Notes under the pieces: model-generated | Database searches by the model: none | Seen by the model: the letters and a program-made list of their open reading frames with translations, nothing else | What the model was told of the DNA's origin: nothing | Program-made: the position numbers and the translations under genes | NCBI RefSeq assembly: GCF_004342425.1 | Contig: NZ_SLWQ01000003.1 | Coordinates: 393,782 to 457,781 of the forward strand | Direction: 5' to 3' | From: Dokdonella fugitiva | Lineage (GTDB): Bacteria; Pseudomonadota; Gammaproteobacteria; Xanthomonadales; Rhodanobacteraceae | DNA: 64,000 bases | Part shown: positions 8,219 to 16,158 of the stretch, in pieces | How the letters are laid out: each line of letters begins with the position of its first letter | Position numbering within the stretch: position 1 is the first letter of the stretch

Positions 8219-9622
8219 ATGCCGACCATTTTACATCGCCACCAGCCGCGTCTCGCGCGCGAGCTGAAAGACACGCTGCGTCTCGCGGTGCCGCTCGTGC
8301 TCGGCCAGTTGTCGGCGGTCGGCATGAACCTCATCGACGCGTTGCTCGCCGGGCACCTCGACGCCCACACGCTCGGATCGGTCGCGGTCGGCGCGAGCGT
8401 CTGGTCGCTCGCGCTCGTCGCCGCGATCGGCGTGATGATGGCGCTGCCGCCGTCGGTCGCCCAGCTCGCCGGCGCCGGCCGGCGCGAGGCGATCGGTCCG
8501 CTGTTCCGCCAGGCGGTCTGGCTTGCGCTCGTGCTCGGCCTCGTCCTCGGCATCGCCGTGCACGAGGGCGGCGCCGTGCTCGTCGCGCGCATCGGCATCG
8601 ACGCCGAGCTCGTGCCCGACGTGATCGGTTTCCTGCACGCGGTCGCGTGGGGCGCCCCGGCGCTCGCGCTGTTCTTCGCCCTGCGTGGTCTCGGCGAAGG
8701 CATCGGCCTGACCCGGCCGACGATGTACTTCAGTGGCCTCGGCCTGCTCCTGCTCGGGCCGATCGGCTACGTGCTGATGTACGGCCGCCTCGGCCTGCCC
8801 TCGCTCGGTGCGCGGGGCAGCGGCATGGCGACCGCGCTCGTGCTCTGGCTCGAGATGATCGCGTTCGCGACTTACGTCGTGCGCAGCCGCCACTACCGCG
8901 ACCTGCGCCTGTTCGAGCGCTGGGAGCGGCCGAACCCGCACGCGCTCGCCGAGCTGCTGCGCATCGGCGTGCCGATGGGCGTGTCGTTGTTCATGGAGGC
9001 GAGCCTGTTCGTCGCGGTCGCGCTCGTCATCGGCACGCTCGGCACCGACGTCGTCGCCGGGCACCAGGTCGCACTCAACGTCGCCTCGGTGACGTTCATG
9101 GTGCCGCTCGGCCTGGCGATGGCGACGACCGTGCGCGTCGGCCATGCGGTCGGCCGCGGTGATGCCCAGGGCGTGCGCGACGCCGGCCTCGTCGGCATCA
9201 GCCTCACCCTGCTCGCGCAGACCGTATCGGCCGGTGCGATGCTGCTGCTGCCGCGTGCGATCGCGATGCTCTACACCGACGATGCCGTGGTCATCGCGCT
9301 CGCCGCGCAACTGCTCGTGCTGGCCGGCCTGTTCCAGTTTTCCGACGGCATCCAGGTCGCGGCGAACGGCGCGCTGCGCGGGCTCAAGGACACGCGCATC
9401 CCGATGCTCATCACGACGTTCGCCTACTGGGGGGTCGGCATGCCGGTCGGCTGGTGGCTCGCGTTCCCGCACGGTTTCGGCGCGCGCGGCATGTGGATGG
9501 GCCTGATCGCCGGACTCAGCATGGCCGCGCTGCTGTTGTCGTGGCGCTTCTGGAAGCTCGCCCGCGGCCCCCTGCCGGGCACCGCCGGCGCCGCCGCCGC
9601 GTCGCCGACCCTGTTCCACTGA
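8219..9622 (+). CDS. MATE family multidrug/Na+ antiporter
   Basis: Protein of 467 aa with 12 predicted membrane segments and a typical length for MATE (NorM-like) exporters. These use Na+ or H+ gradients to expel cationic drugs and dyes. The N-terminal LRLAVPLVLGQLSAVGMNLID segment and the mid-protein LRIGVPMGVSLFMEASLF segment are the paired helix-1/helix-7 signatures of the two MatE halves. The in-frame ATG 21 bp upstream overlaps the presumed -10 element. It is monocistronic as far as seen; SppA follows 137 bp downstream. Confidence 0.92.
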   Translation: MPTILHRHQPRLARELKDTLRLAVPLVLGQLSAVGMNLIDALLAGHLDAHTLGSVAVGASVWSLALVAAIGVMMALPPSVAQLAGAGRREAIGPLFRQAVWLALVLGLVLGIAVHEGGAVLVARIGIDAELVPDVIGFLHAVAWGAPALALFFALRGLGEGIGLTRPTMYFSGLGLLLLGPIGYVLMYGRLGLPSLGARGSGMATALVLWLEMIAFATYVVRSRHYRDLRLFERWERPNPHALAELLRIGVPMGVSLFMEASLFVAVALVIGTLGTDVVAGHQVALNVASVTFMVPLGLAMATTVRVGHAVGRGDAQGVRDAGLVGISLTLLAQTVSAGAMLLLPRAIAMLYTDDAVVIALAAQLLVLAGLFQFSDGIQVAANGALRGLKDTRIPMLITTFAYWGVGMPVGWWLAFPHGFGARGMWMGLIAGLSMAALLLSWRFWKLARGPLPGTAGAAAASPTLFH

Positions 9623-9759
9623 GAGGCGCGCGTGCCTGCGATGCACGCGGCAGGCCGCGCGTGCCTGCGGCGGCCGTGACCGATGCGCCATGCCGCACTG
9701 CAGCGGATGCGGTAGGCTGCCGCCATGCCTGTCGACCCGATCGACATCGAGGAATTCCG

Positions 9760-11604
9760 ATGCCCAGCCAGCCCGGCGTGATCCGCCGTTTCTTCCGCGC
9801 ACTCTGGGACGCGCTCAATTTCACGCGCCGTCTCGTCTTCAACCTGGTCTTCCTGCTCGTGCTGCTCGCGTTCTTCGGCGCGTTCTTCGCCTCGCGCCCG
9901 CTGCTCGCGCCGCGTACCGCGCTCGTGCTCGACCCGAGTGGTGCGATCGTCGAGCAGTATTCGACCGACCCGACCCAGCGCGCGCTGTCCAGCATCGCCG
10001 GCAACGAGTCGCCGGAGGTGCAGCTGCGCGACCTGCTGCGCGTGATCGACGCCGCGGCGAAGGATGCGCGCATCGAACGCATCGTGCTGATCCCGGACGA
10101 GATCACCGGGCTCGGCCTCGCCACCGCGCGCGAACTCGGTGCCGCGCTCGACCGCTTCAAGGCGGGCGGCAAGGAGGTGATCGCGGTTTCCGCCGGCATG
10201 GGGCAGAACGAATACCTGCTCGCCGCGCATGCGAACCGCATCCTGCTCGATCCCGAGGGCGCGGTGCTGCTCGAGGGTTTCGCGAACTACCGCAGCTACT
10301 ACAAGGATGCGCTCGACAAGCTCGGCGTCCAGGTGCACCTGATCAAGGTCGGCACGTTCAAGTCGGCGGCCGAGCCATACGTGCTGAACCAGGCGTCGGA
10401 TGCGGCGAAGGAAGCCGATGCGTACTGGATGGGCGGCATCTGGCAGGAATACCTCGGCGAAATCGCGGCGCTGCGCAAGATCGACGCGGCGGTGATCGCC
10501 GACGACATCGCGCATTACGACGAGCGCGTCGCCGCGCACGACGGTGACCTCGCCAGGCTCGCGCTCGAGCAGAAGCTCGTCGACCAGCTCGCGACGCGCG
10601 CCGAGGTGCGCGAGCAGCTGCGTTCGCTCGGCGCGGCCGAAGGCGACGAGGGATTCCGCCAGGTCGGCTTCCGCCAGTATCTCGCGACGCTCGCGCCGTC
10701 CAAGCTTCCGCGCGTCGGCAGCGACGTCGCGGTGATCGTCGCGCAGGGGGAGATCGTCCCGGGTGAACGGCCGCCCGGCATGGTCGGCGGCAAGTCGACC
10801 GCGCAACTCGTGCGCGCCGCGCGCGAGGACGACGGCGTCAAGGCGATCGTCCTGCGCGTGAACTCGCCCGGCGGCGACGCGTACTCGTCCGAGCAGATCC
10901 GGCGCGAACTCGCGCAGGCGCGCGAAGCGGGCAAGCCGGTCGTCGTTTCGATGGGCGACGTCGCCGCGAGCGGCGGCTACTGGATCTCGATGGCGAGCGA
11001 CGAAATCTGGGCCGAGCCGAACACGATCACCGGCTCGATCGGCATCTTCGGCCTCGTCATGACCGTGCCCGACACGCTCGCCAAGCTCGGCATCCATACC
11101 GACGGCGTCGGCACGACGCCGCTCGCCGGCACGCTCGACATCCGCCGGCCGCTGTCGCCGCAGCTCGAGGCGATCATCACGAGCGTGATCAAGCGCGGCT
11201 ATGGCGAATTCATCGGCAAGGTCGCGCAGGCGCGCGGCAAGACGCCGGCCGAGGTCGACGCGATCGCACAGGGCCGCGTGTGGAGCGGCGCGCAGGCGAA
11301 GGAGCGCGGGCTCGTCGACAAGCTCGGCGGCCTCGACGACGCGATCGCCGCGGCCGCTTCGCGCGCGAAGCTCGGCGAGCACTACCAGGTGCGCTACATC
11401 GAACGCGAGATGACGACGTGGGAGCGCCTCGCGCTGAGCTTCAGCGACAGCGAGGCGATGACCCGCATCGCGCGCTGGACCGGTTTCCGCCTGCCGGCCG
11501 GGATGTTCGACGGCGCCGAACTCAGGCAGGTAGCGGCGACGGTCGAGTCGCTGCGCGGCAAGCGTTATGGTGCGTTCGCGCATTGTTTTTGCGAACTGCA
11601 CTGA
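9760..11604 (+). CDS. sppA: Signal peptide peptidase SppA, 67K long form
   Basis: Protein of 614 aa, the length of the tandem-domain SppA of E. coli type. This inner-membrane serine protease degrades cleaved signal peptides in the periplasm using a Ser/Lys dyad. One N-terminal membrane anchor is seen (residues ~24-45, FNLVFLLVLLAFFGAFF). The predicted catalytic Lys is Lys201 in VGTFKSAAEP and the nucleophile is Ser404 in AASGGYWIS. A GAGGAA ribosome-binding site precedes the ATG by five bases and fixes the start. Confidence 0.95.
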   Translation: MPSQPGVIRRFFRALWDALNFTRRLVFNLVFLLVLLAFFGAFFASRPLLAPRTALVLDPSGAIVEQYSTDPTQRALSSIAGNESPEVQLRDLLRVIDAAAKDARIERIVLIPDEITGLGLATARELGAALDRFKAGGKEVIAVSAGMGQNEYLLAAHANRILLDPEGAVLLEGFANYRSYYKDALDKLGVQVHLIKVGTFKSAAEPYVLNQASDAAKEADAYWMGGIWQEYLGEIAALRKIDAAVIADDIAHYDERVAAHDGDLARLALEQKLVDQLATRAEVREQLRSLGAAEGDEGFRQVGFRQYLATLAPSKLPRVGSDVAVIVAQGEIVPGERPPGMVGGKSTAQLVRAAREDDGVKAIVLRVNSPGGDAYSSEQIRRELAQAREAGKPVVVSMGDVAASGGYWISMASDEIWAEPNTITGSIGIFGLVMTVPDTLAKLGIHTDGVGTTPLAGTLDIRRPLSPQLEAIITSVIKRGYGEFIGKVAQARGKTPAEVDAIAQGRVWSGAQAKERGLVDKLGGLDDAIAAAASRAKLGEHYQVRYIEREMTTWERLALSFSDSEAMTRIARWTGFRLPAGMFDGAELRQVAATVESLRGKRYGAFAHCFCELH

Positions 11605-11636
11605 GAGTCTCGTCGCGCAAGATGTGCGCCCATTTC

Positions 11637-11862
11637 CGTTCGCGCCGGGCGCATCCCGCGAAGCGGGCGGAGTCGAAGCGCCCGCTGTCGAGGCGACGGC
11701 TCTCGGCCCGGGCCTGCGGTCTGCGCCACGGACGAACGGATGAGCCCGTCGTGCGTGCCGTGTTTCCGCGGGAGCGATGATCTGCGCGAAGTGCTTCGTC
11801 GTTTCGCCTGCAGGAGCCCAACCTGGAGTGGCGTCGCGGCTTCCGCCGCCCCCACGGGGTAA
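11637..11862. repeat. Intergenic repeat-like sequences between sppA and korB
   Basis: The 279-bp gap between convergent genes holds no gene. At 11637-11690 a GC-rich segment ending in GGAGTCGAAGCGCCCGC resembles the element at 19307-19352. At about 11797-11862 the complementary strand reads GTGGGGGCGGCGGAAGCCGC, related to the GTGGGAGCGGC repeats at 19.2, 20.9 and 55.2 kb. Confidence 0.45.
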
Positions 11863-11883
11863 CCTCGGTAGCGCAATCCGCGG

Positions 11884-12939
11884 TTAGCGCAACGATGCGT
11901 TGATCCGGTCGAGCGTCGCCGCGCCCGGGCAGAGCGTGGTTGCGTCGAGCGTGTTGAACGGCGTCGCGACCGTGTTGAGATGGCCGTGCAGGTCGTGCGC
12001 GGCGCTGTCGACGTAGAGCAGGCCGGTCACGACCTCGCCTTTCGCCTGGTGCGCGTTGACGTAGTTCATCGCGGCGACGCGGTCGGTCGGGTCATGGCTC
12101 GCGTCGAGCTTGCGCAGGCGCAGCACGCTGCCGTCGTGCTGCTCGACCTCGACGACGTCGCCGGGCGCGATCTCGGCGACGATCTCGGCGCGTGGCTCGA
12201 TGAAGTCGAGGCGGTTGACCGCGTCGTTGTGCTCGCGCACGTACTCGTAGCTCTTCGTGCTGCCGGCATGGTTGTTGAATGCCACGCACGGGCTGATCAC
12301 GTCGATGAATGCTGCGCCGCGGTGCGCGATCGCGGCCTTGATGATCGGCACGAGCTGCTGCTTGTCGCCGGAGAAACCGCGCGCGACGAAGCTCGCGCCG
12401 AGCTGCATCGCGAGGCCGACGAGGTCGATCGGTGAATCGGTATTCGCGACGCCCTTCTTCGACACCGAACCCTGGTCCGCGGTCGCCGAGAACTGGCCCT
12501 TGGTGAGGCCGTACACGCCGTTGTTCTCGACGATGTAGACCATGTTCACGCCGCGGCGGATCGCGTGCACGAACTGGCCCATGCCGATCGAGGCGGAATC
12601 GCCGTCGCCCGACACGCCGAGGTAGATGAGGTCGCGGTTGGCGAGGTTCGCGCCGGTCAGCACCGACGGCATGCGTCCGTGCACGGTGTTGAAACCGTGC
12701 GACTGGCCGAGGAAATAGTCGGGCGTCTTCGAGCTGCAGCCGATGCCGCTGAGCTTGGCCACGCGGTGCGGTTCGATCGCGAGTTCCCAGCACGCGTGGA
12801 TGATCGCGGCGGAGATGGAGTCGTGGCCGCAACCCGCGCACAGGGTCGAGATCTTGCCCTCGTAGTCGCGACGCGTGAAGCCGATCGCGTTGCAGCCGAG
12901 GGCGGGGTGGTGCAGCTTGGGCTTGGCGATCCAGGTCAC
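11884..12939 (-). CDS. korB: 2-oxoacid:acceptor oxidoreductase, beta subunit (KorB-like)
   Basis: Protein of 351 aa from the GTG at 12939. GAGGAAG lies five bases upstream, and the GTGA overlap with the preceding gene's stop indicates coupling. This is the thiamine-diphosphate-binding beta subunit of 2-oxoglutarate (or other 2-oxoacid):ferredoxin oxidoreductase. The enzyme decarboxylates a 2-oxoacid oxidatively to acyl-CoA. CAGCGHDS, GIGCSS and the ThDP/Mg motif GDGDSASIG are visible, as is the later VENNGVYGLTKGQ segment. It closes an operon that also encodes the gamma-alpha subunit and a flavin/Fe-S oxidoreductase. Substrate specificity (2-oxoglutarate versus other acids) is not proven by sequence. 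Confidence 0.92.
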   Translation of the reverse strand: MTWIAKPKLHHPALGCNAIGFTRRDYEGKISTLCAGCGHDSISAAIIHACWELAIEPHRVAKLSGIGCSSKTPDYFLGQSHGFNTVHGRMPSVLTGANLANRDLIYLGVSGDGDSASIGMGQFVHAIRRGVNMVYIVENNGVYGLTKGQFSATADQGSVSKKGVANTDSPIDLVGLAMQLGASFVARGFSGDKQQLVPIIKAAIAHRGAAFIDVISPCVAFNNHAGSTKSYEYVREHNDAVNRLDFIEPRAEIVAEIAPGDVVEVEQHDGSVLRLRKLDASHDPTDRVAAMNYVNAHQAKGEVVTGLLYVDSAAHDLHGHLNTVATPFNTLDATTLCPGAATLDRINASLR

Positions 12940-13436
12940 GGCGTCTTCCTCGGCCGCGTCGCGCGCGCGGCGTCGCGGTGCATGCGATAGATCACGTTGT
13001 CGAGCGCGAACAGCAATTCGTCGTCGCCGGTCGCGTGGAAATCGATCGCGCCCTCGCAGCCGGTGTCGAGCGTCGCGATCGGGCGCCCGTTGAAACCGAG
13101 CCGCGTCGCGAGCGTGTCGGCGTCGACCGCATGGTCGCCGTATTCGGCGAGGCCGCCCTGGAACAGGCCTTCGGCCGGCACGTCCTTGACGACGTAGCGC
13201 GGTGCCGTGCAACCGAGCGGATCGGGCCCGCGGATGCGCTTCGCCTCGAACGTGACGCGCTGGCCGACGAGGCGCTTCACTTCGGCCGGGTCGACCGCGC
13301 CACCGGCAGCGGCCCAGGGCGCGGGCTCGGCGCGCGCGATCGTCCAGCGGCCCGCATAGCGATCCTGCGCCGGCGCGGCCGCCGCGAACAGGACCGCGGC
13401 GACGAGCCACCACGGTGCATGCCGGCGCTCAGTCAC
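12936..13436 (-). CDS. Exported protein of unknown function inside the KGOR operon
   Basis: Protein of 166 aa from the GTG at 13436, preceded by GGGGGA. It overlaps the upstream gene by 8 bp and korB by 4 bp. An N-terminal signal peptide (PWWLVAAVLFAAAAPAQ) precedes a compact mature domain. That domain has two likely disulphide cysteines (in LGCTAPRY and DTGCEGA) and a lipocalin-like start YAGRWTIARAEPAPW. No enzymatic motif is recognised. An envelope protein tightly coupled to a cytoplasmic oxidoreductase is unexpected. Confidence 0.75.
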   Translation of the reverse strand: MTERRHAPWWLVAAVLFAAAAPAQDRYAGRWTIARAEPAPWAAAGGAVDPAEVKRLVGQRVTFEAKRIRGPDPLGCTAPRYVVKDVPAEGLFQGGLAEYGDHAVDADTLATRLGFNGRPIATLDTGCEGAIDFHATGDDELLFALDNVIYRMHRDAARATRPRKTP

Positions 13437-13944
13437 AGTCGTCCCCCGGTGCGACGTAGCCGTCGACGAAGCGCTGGCCGTAACCGATCTCGAACGAGCG
13501 CGTGTCACGCTTGTAGTCGAGACCGTCGAGGTCGTGGTTCACGGCGCGGAACGCGTAGGCCTTGCCCGGCTTGCCGTCCACGGGCTGCTCGAAGTACACC
13601 TCGATGCTGGCCACGTGCTTCGGATCCTTCTTCGGCACGATCGTCGCGCCGCCGCACCACTTGGACCCGGCGTCGATCGGATTGCCCGGATTGGCGAGCG
13701 TGCAGGCGCCACCACGCCAGGTCACGCGCGCGGTGTCGCCGACCGCGTCGTCGAGCCAGGCCTCGACCGTGCGCTCGTCGCCGCATTCGCCGCGCACGTA
13801 GTCGATGTCGGCGACGCGCGCCACGCGCGCTGCACGGGCGAGTTCCGCGTCGCCCACGCCGCGCCCCGTCGCGGCGAGAACGCCCTGCGCGGGCGCGAGC
13901 AGTGCGAGGACGAGGACTGGCGAAGCGAAGCGCAGGCAGGGCAT
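13429..13944 (-). CDS. Exported protein of unknown function inside the KGOR operon
   Basis: Protein of 171 aa. The ATG at 13944 follows the upstream gene's stop by two bases. The signal peptide is about 25 aa (ending GVLAA). The mature domain has cysteines in RGECGDER, GGACTL and KWCGG and a terminal GDDCD, consistent with periplasmic disulphides. I do not recognise the family. It overlaps the following 166-aa gene by 8 bp. Genuine coding is supported by the coupled spacing and by the start and stop placement. Confidence 0.75.
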   Translation of the reverse strand: MPCLRFASPVLVLALLAPAQGVLAATGRGVGDAELARAARVARVADIDYVRGECGDERTVEAWLDDAVGDTARVTWRGGACTLANPGNPIDAGSKWCGGATIVPKKDPKHVASIEVYFEQPVDGKPGKAYAFRAVNHDLDGLDYKRDTRSFEIGYGQRFVDGYVAPGDDCD

Positions 13945-13946
13945 GG

Positions 13947-14225
13947 TCAGCGCTTCCCGTTCACTTCGATCGCATAGCCGAGCAGGCCGACCGCGAACAC
14001 GAGCGCCGACAAGGTCCATGCCGACAACATCAGAGGCGCGGAGTGCAGGAGATCGGGCATGAGCGTCAGCGCGAAACGGAACAGGAGCCCGACTGCTTCC
14101 GCGCCGAGCGCGACGACCAGCCACGCGGAGCGGTCGCGTCGCCAGAGCAGGACCAGTGCGGCGAGCACCAGCGCCGGGATGATGATCGAGAACAGCGACT
14201 GCAACGACGGTGACAATGCGTTCAT
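13947..14225 (-). CDS. Small three-span membrane protein of unknown function inside the KGOR operon
   Basis: Protein of 92 aa with three predicted transmembrane helices (about residues 10-27, 33-55 and 66-86) separated by short loops such as LWRRDRSAW. Its ATG immediately abuts the TGA of the alpha-subunit gene (stop 14226-14228, start 14225), so the two are almost certainly co-translated. No known family is recognised. It could anchor the oxidoreductase at the membrane, or simply share the operon. Confidence 0.75.
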   Translation of the reverse strand: MNALSPSLQSLFSIIIPALVLAALVLLWRRDRSAWLVVALGAEAVGLLFRFALTLMPDLLHSAPLMLSAWTLSALVFAVGLLGYAIEVNGKR

Positions 14226-16103
14226 TCAAGCCACCTTGTCCGCTTCGCGCGGCTGCTGCACGCCGATCCGGCCTTCGATCGCGCGCGTGATGAAGCGCGC
14301 GGTGATCGGCGTGCCGTCGTAGTGCAATACCGGCACGAGCCGCGCGGGGTCGATGCCGAACTCGTTGACGAGCATCGAGCGCAGCTGCGCATCGCGGTTC
14401 TGCTCCACGACGAACACGCGTTCGTGCGCGGCGATGAACTCGGCAACCGCGTCGGCGAACGGGAACGCGCGCACGCGCAGGGTGTCGAGGTGCACGCCGT
14501 TGCGCTCGAGCGCGACGATCGCCTCGTCCATCGCCGGCGCGGTCGAGCCGAAGTGGATCGCGCCGAGTGTCGTCGGCTGCGCCGCCTTGCGCAACAACGG
14601 CTGCGGCACCAGCGACTTGGCGGTCTCGAACTTCTTCAGCAGGCGCTCCATGTTGTAGACGTAGTCGGGGCCGCGCTCGGAATAGCGCGCGTACGGATCG
14701 CGCGAGGTGCCGCGCGTGAAGTACGCGCCCTTGTCCGGATGCGTGCCCGGGTAGGTGCGGTACGGGATGCCGTCGCCGTCGACGTCCTTGTAGCGACCGA
14801 AGTCCTTGCCCGACTCGAGCTCGGCCGCGCTCATCACCTTGCCGCGGTCGTACGTGCGCGCATCGTCCCACGTGAACGGCGCGCACAGGCGCTGGTTCAT
14901 GCCGATGTCGAGGTCGGTCATCACGAACACCGGCGTCTGCAGGCGATCGGCGAGATCGAGCGCGTCGGCCGAGAACGCGAAGCACTCGGTCGGGTCGCAC
15001 GGGAACAGCAGCACGTGCTTGGTATCGCCGTGCGAGGCGTAGGCGCAGGCGACGAGATCGGCCTGCTGCGTGCGCGTCGGCATGCCGGTCGACGGGCCGC
15101 CGCGCTGCACGTCGATGATCGTGACCGGGATCTCGGCGAAGTAGGCGAGGCCGATGAACTCGGTCATCAGCGAGATGCCCGGGCCCGAGGTCGCGGTGAA
15201 CGCGCGCGCGCCGTTCCAGCCGGCGCCGACGACCATGCCGATCGAGGCGATTTCGTCCTCGGCCTGCACGATCGCGAAGCGGTTCGCGCCGGTTCCGGGA
15301 TCGACGCGATACTTCATGCAGTACTTCTGGAACGCCTCGGCGAGCGAGGACGACGGCGTGATCGGATACCACGCGCAGACGGTCGCGCCGCCGTAGACGC
15401 AGCCGAGCGCGGCGGCGCTGTTGCCGTCGACGAAGATGCGGTCGCCGACCCCGTCGGCGTGCTGCACGCGCAGGCCGAAGTGCTCCTTGTCGAAAAGCCC
15501 GGCCGTGGAGGGCCGGTCTGTCGCGGACGGATCCGCATGAAGGAAATACTCGCGCCCGAGGTGCAAAGCCTGCTTGTTGGCGTCGAGCAGCTTTTCCTTG
15601 CCCTTGTACTGTTCGCCGAGCAGGCGCTCGATGATCGCCACGTCGATGTCGAGCAGCACCGACAGGGCGCCGACGTACATGATGTTCTTGAACAGCTGGC
15701 GCTGGCGCGGATCGGTCCAGCTGCGGTTGCAGATCTCGGTGAGCGGGATGCCGATCGCGTGCACGTCGTCGCGGAACTTCGACTTCGGCAGCGCGCGCGT
15801 CGAGTCGTGGACGAGGTAGCCGCCGGGCTCGATCTCGCGCACGTCGGCGTCCCAGGTCTGCGGGTTCATCGCGACCATGAGGTCGACCCCGCCACGCCGG
15901 CCGAGCCAGCCTTCGCCGCTCACGCGCACTTCGTACCAGGTCGGCAGGCCCTGGATGTTCGACGGGAAGATGTTGCGCGGGCTGACCGGTACGCCCATGC
16001 GCAGGATCGCCTTCGCGAACAGCTCGTTCGCGGAGGCCGAACCGGAACCGTTGACGTTGGCGAACTTGACGACGAAGTCGTTGACTGCGCAGATCGGGTT
16101 CAT
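14226..16103 (-). CDS. korA: 2-oxoacid:acceptor oxidoreductase, fused gamma-alpha subunit (KorA-like)
   Basis: Protein of 625 aa. Residues ~1-190 form the gamma domain (starting VNDFVVKFANVNGSGSASAN). Residues ~210-600 form the alpha pyrimidine-binding and transketolase-C-like domains (ITPSSSLAEAF, EDEIASIGMVVGAGWNGARA, TATSGPGISLMTEF, GGPSTGMPTRTQQADL). The Tyr-Pro-Ile-Thr-Pro-Ser segment is the family hallmark. Together with KorB it should make a CoA-acylating 2-oxoacid oxidoreductase. The gene follows the NAD(P)H/Fe-S gene by 55 bp and is followed without a gap by the 92-aa membrane protein. Confidence 0.93.
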   Translation of the reverse strand: MNPICAVNDFVVKFANVNGSGSASANELFAKAILRMGVPVSPRNIFPSNIQGLPTWYEVRVSGEGWLGRRGGVDLMVAMNPQTWDADVREIEPGGYLVHDSTRALPKSKFRDDVHAIGIPLTEICNRSWTDPRQRQLFKNIMYVGALSVLLDIDVAIIERLLGEQYKGKEKLLDANKQALHLGREYFLHADPSATDRPSTAGLFDKEHFGLRVQHADGVGDRIFVDGNSAAALGCVYGGATVCAWYPITPSSSLAEAFQKYCMKYRVDPGTGANRFAIVQAEDEIASIGMVVGAGWNGARAFTATSGPGISLMTEFIGLAYFAEIPVTIIDVQRGGPSTGMPTRTQQADLVACAYASHGDTKHVLLFPCDPTECFAFSADALDLADRLQTPVFVMTDLDIGMNQRLCAPFTWDDARTYDRGKVMSAAELESGKDFGRYKDVDGDGIPYRTYPGTHPDKGAYFTRGTSRDPYARYSERGPDYVYNMERLLKKFETAKSLVPQPLLRKAAQPTTLGAIHFGSTAPAMDEAIVALERNGVHLDTLRVRAFPFADAVAEFIAAHERVFVVEQNRDAQLRSMLVNEFGIDPARLVPVLHYDGTPITARFITRAIEGRIGVQQPREADKVA

Positions 16104-16158
16104 GCACCGACTCCCGGCATCGCCGATGCCGCGGCGCGCAGTGATGCCGGCCGCGCGC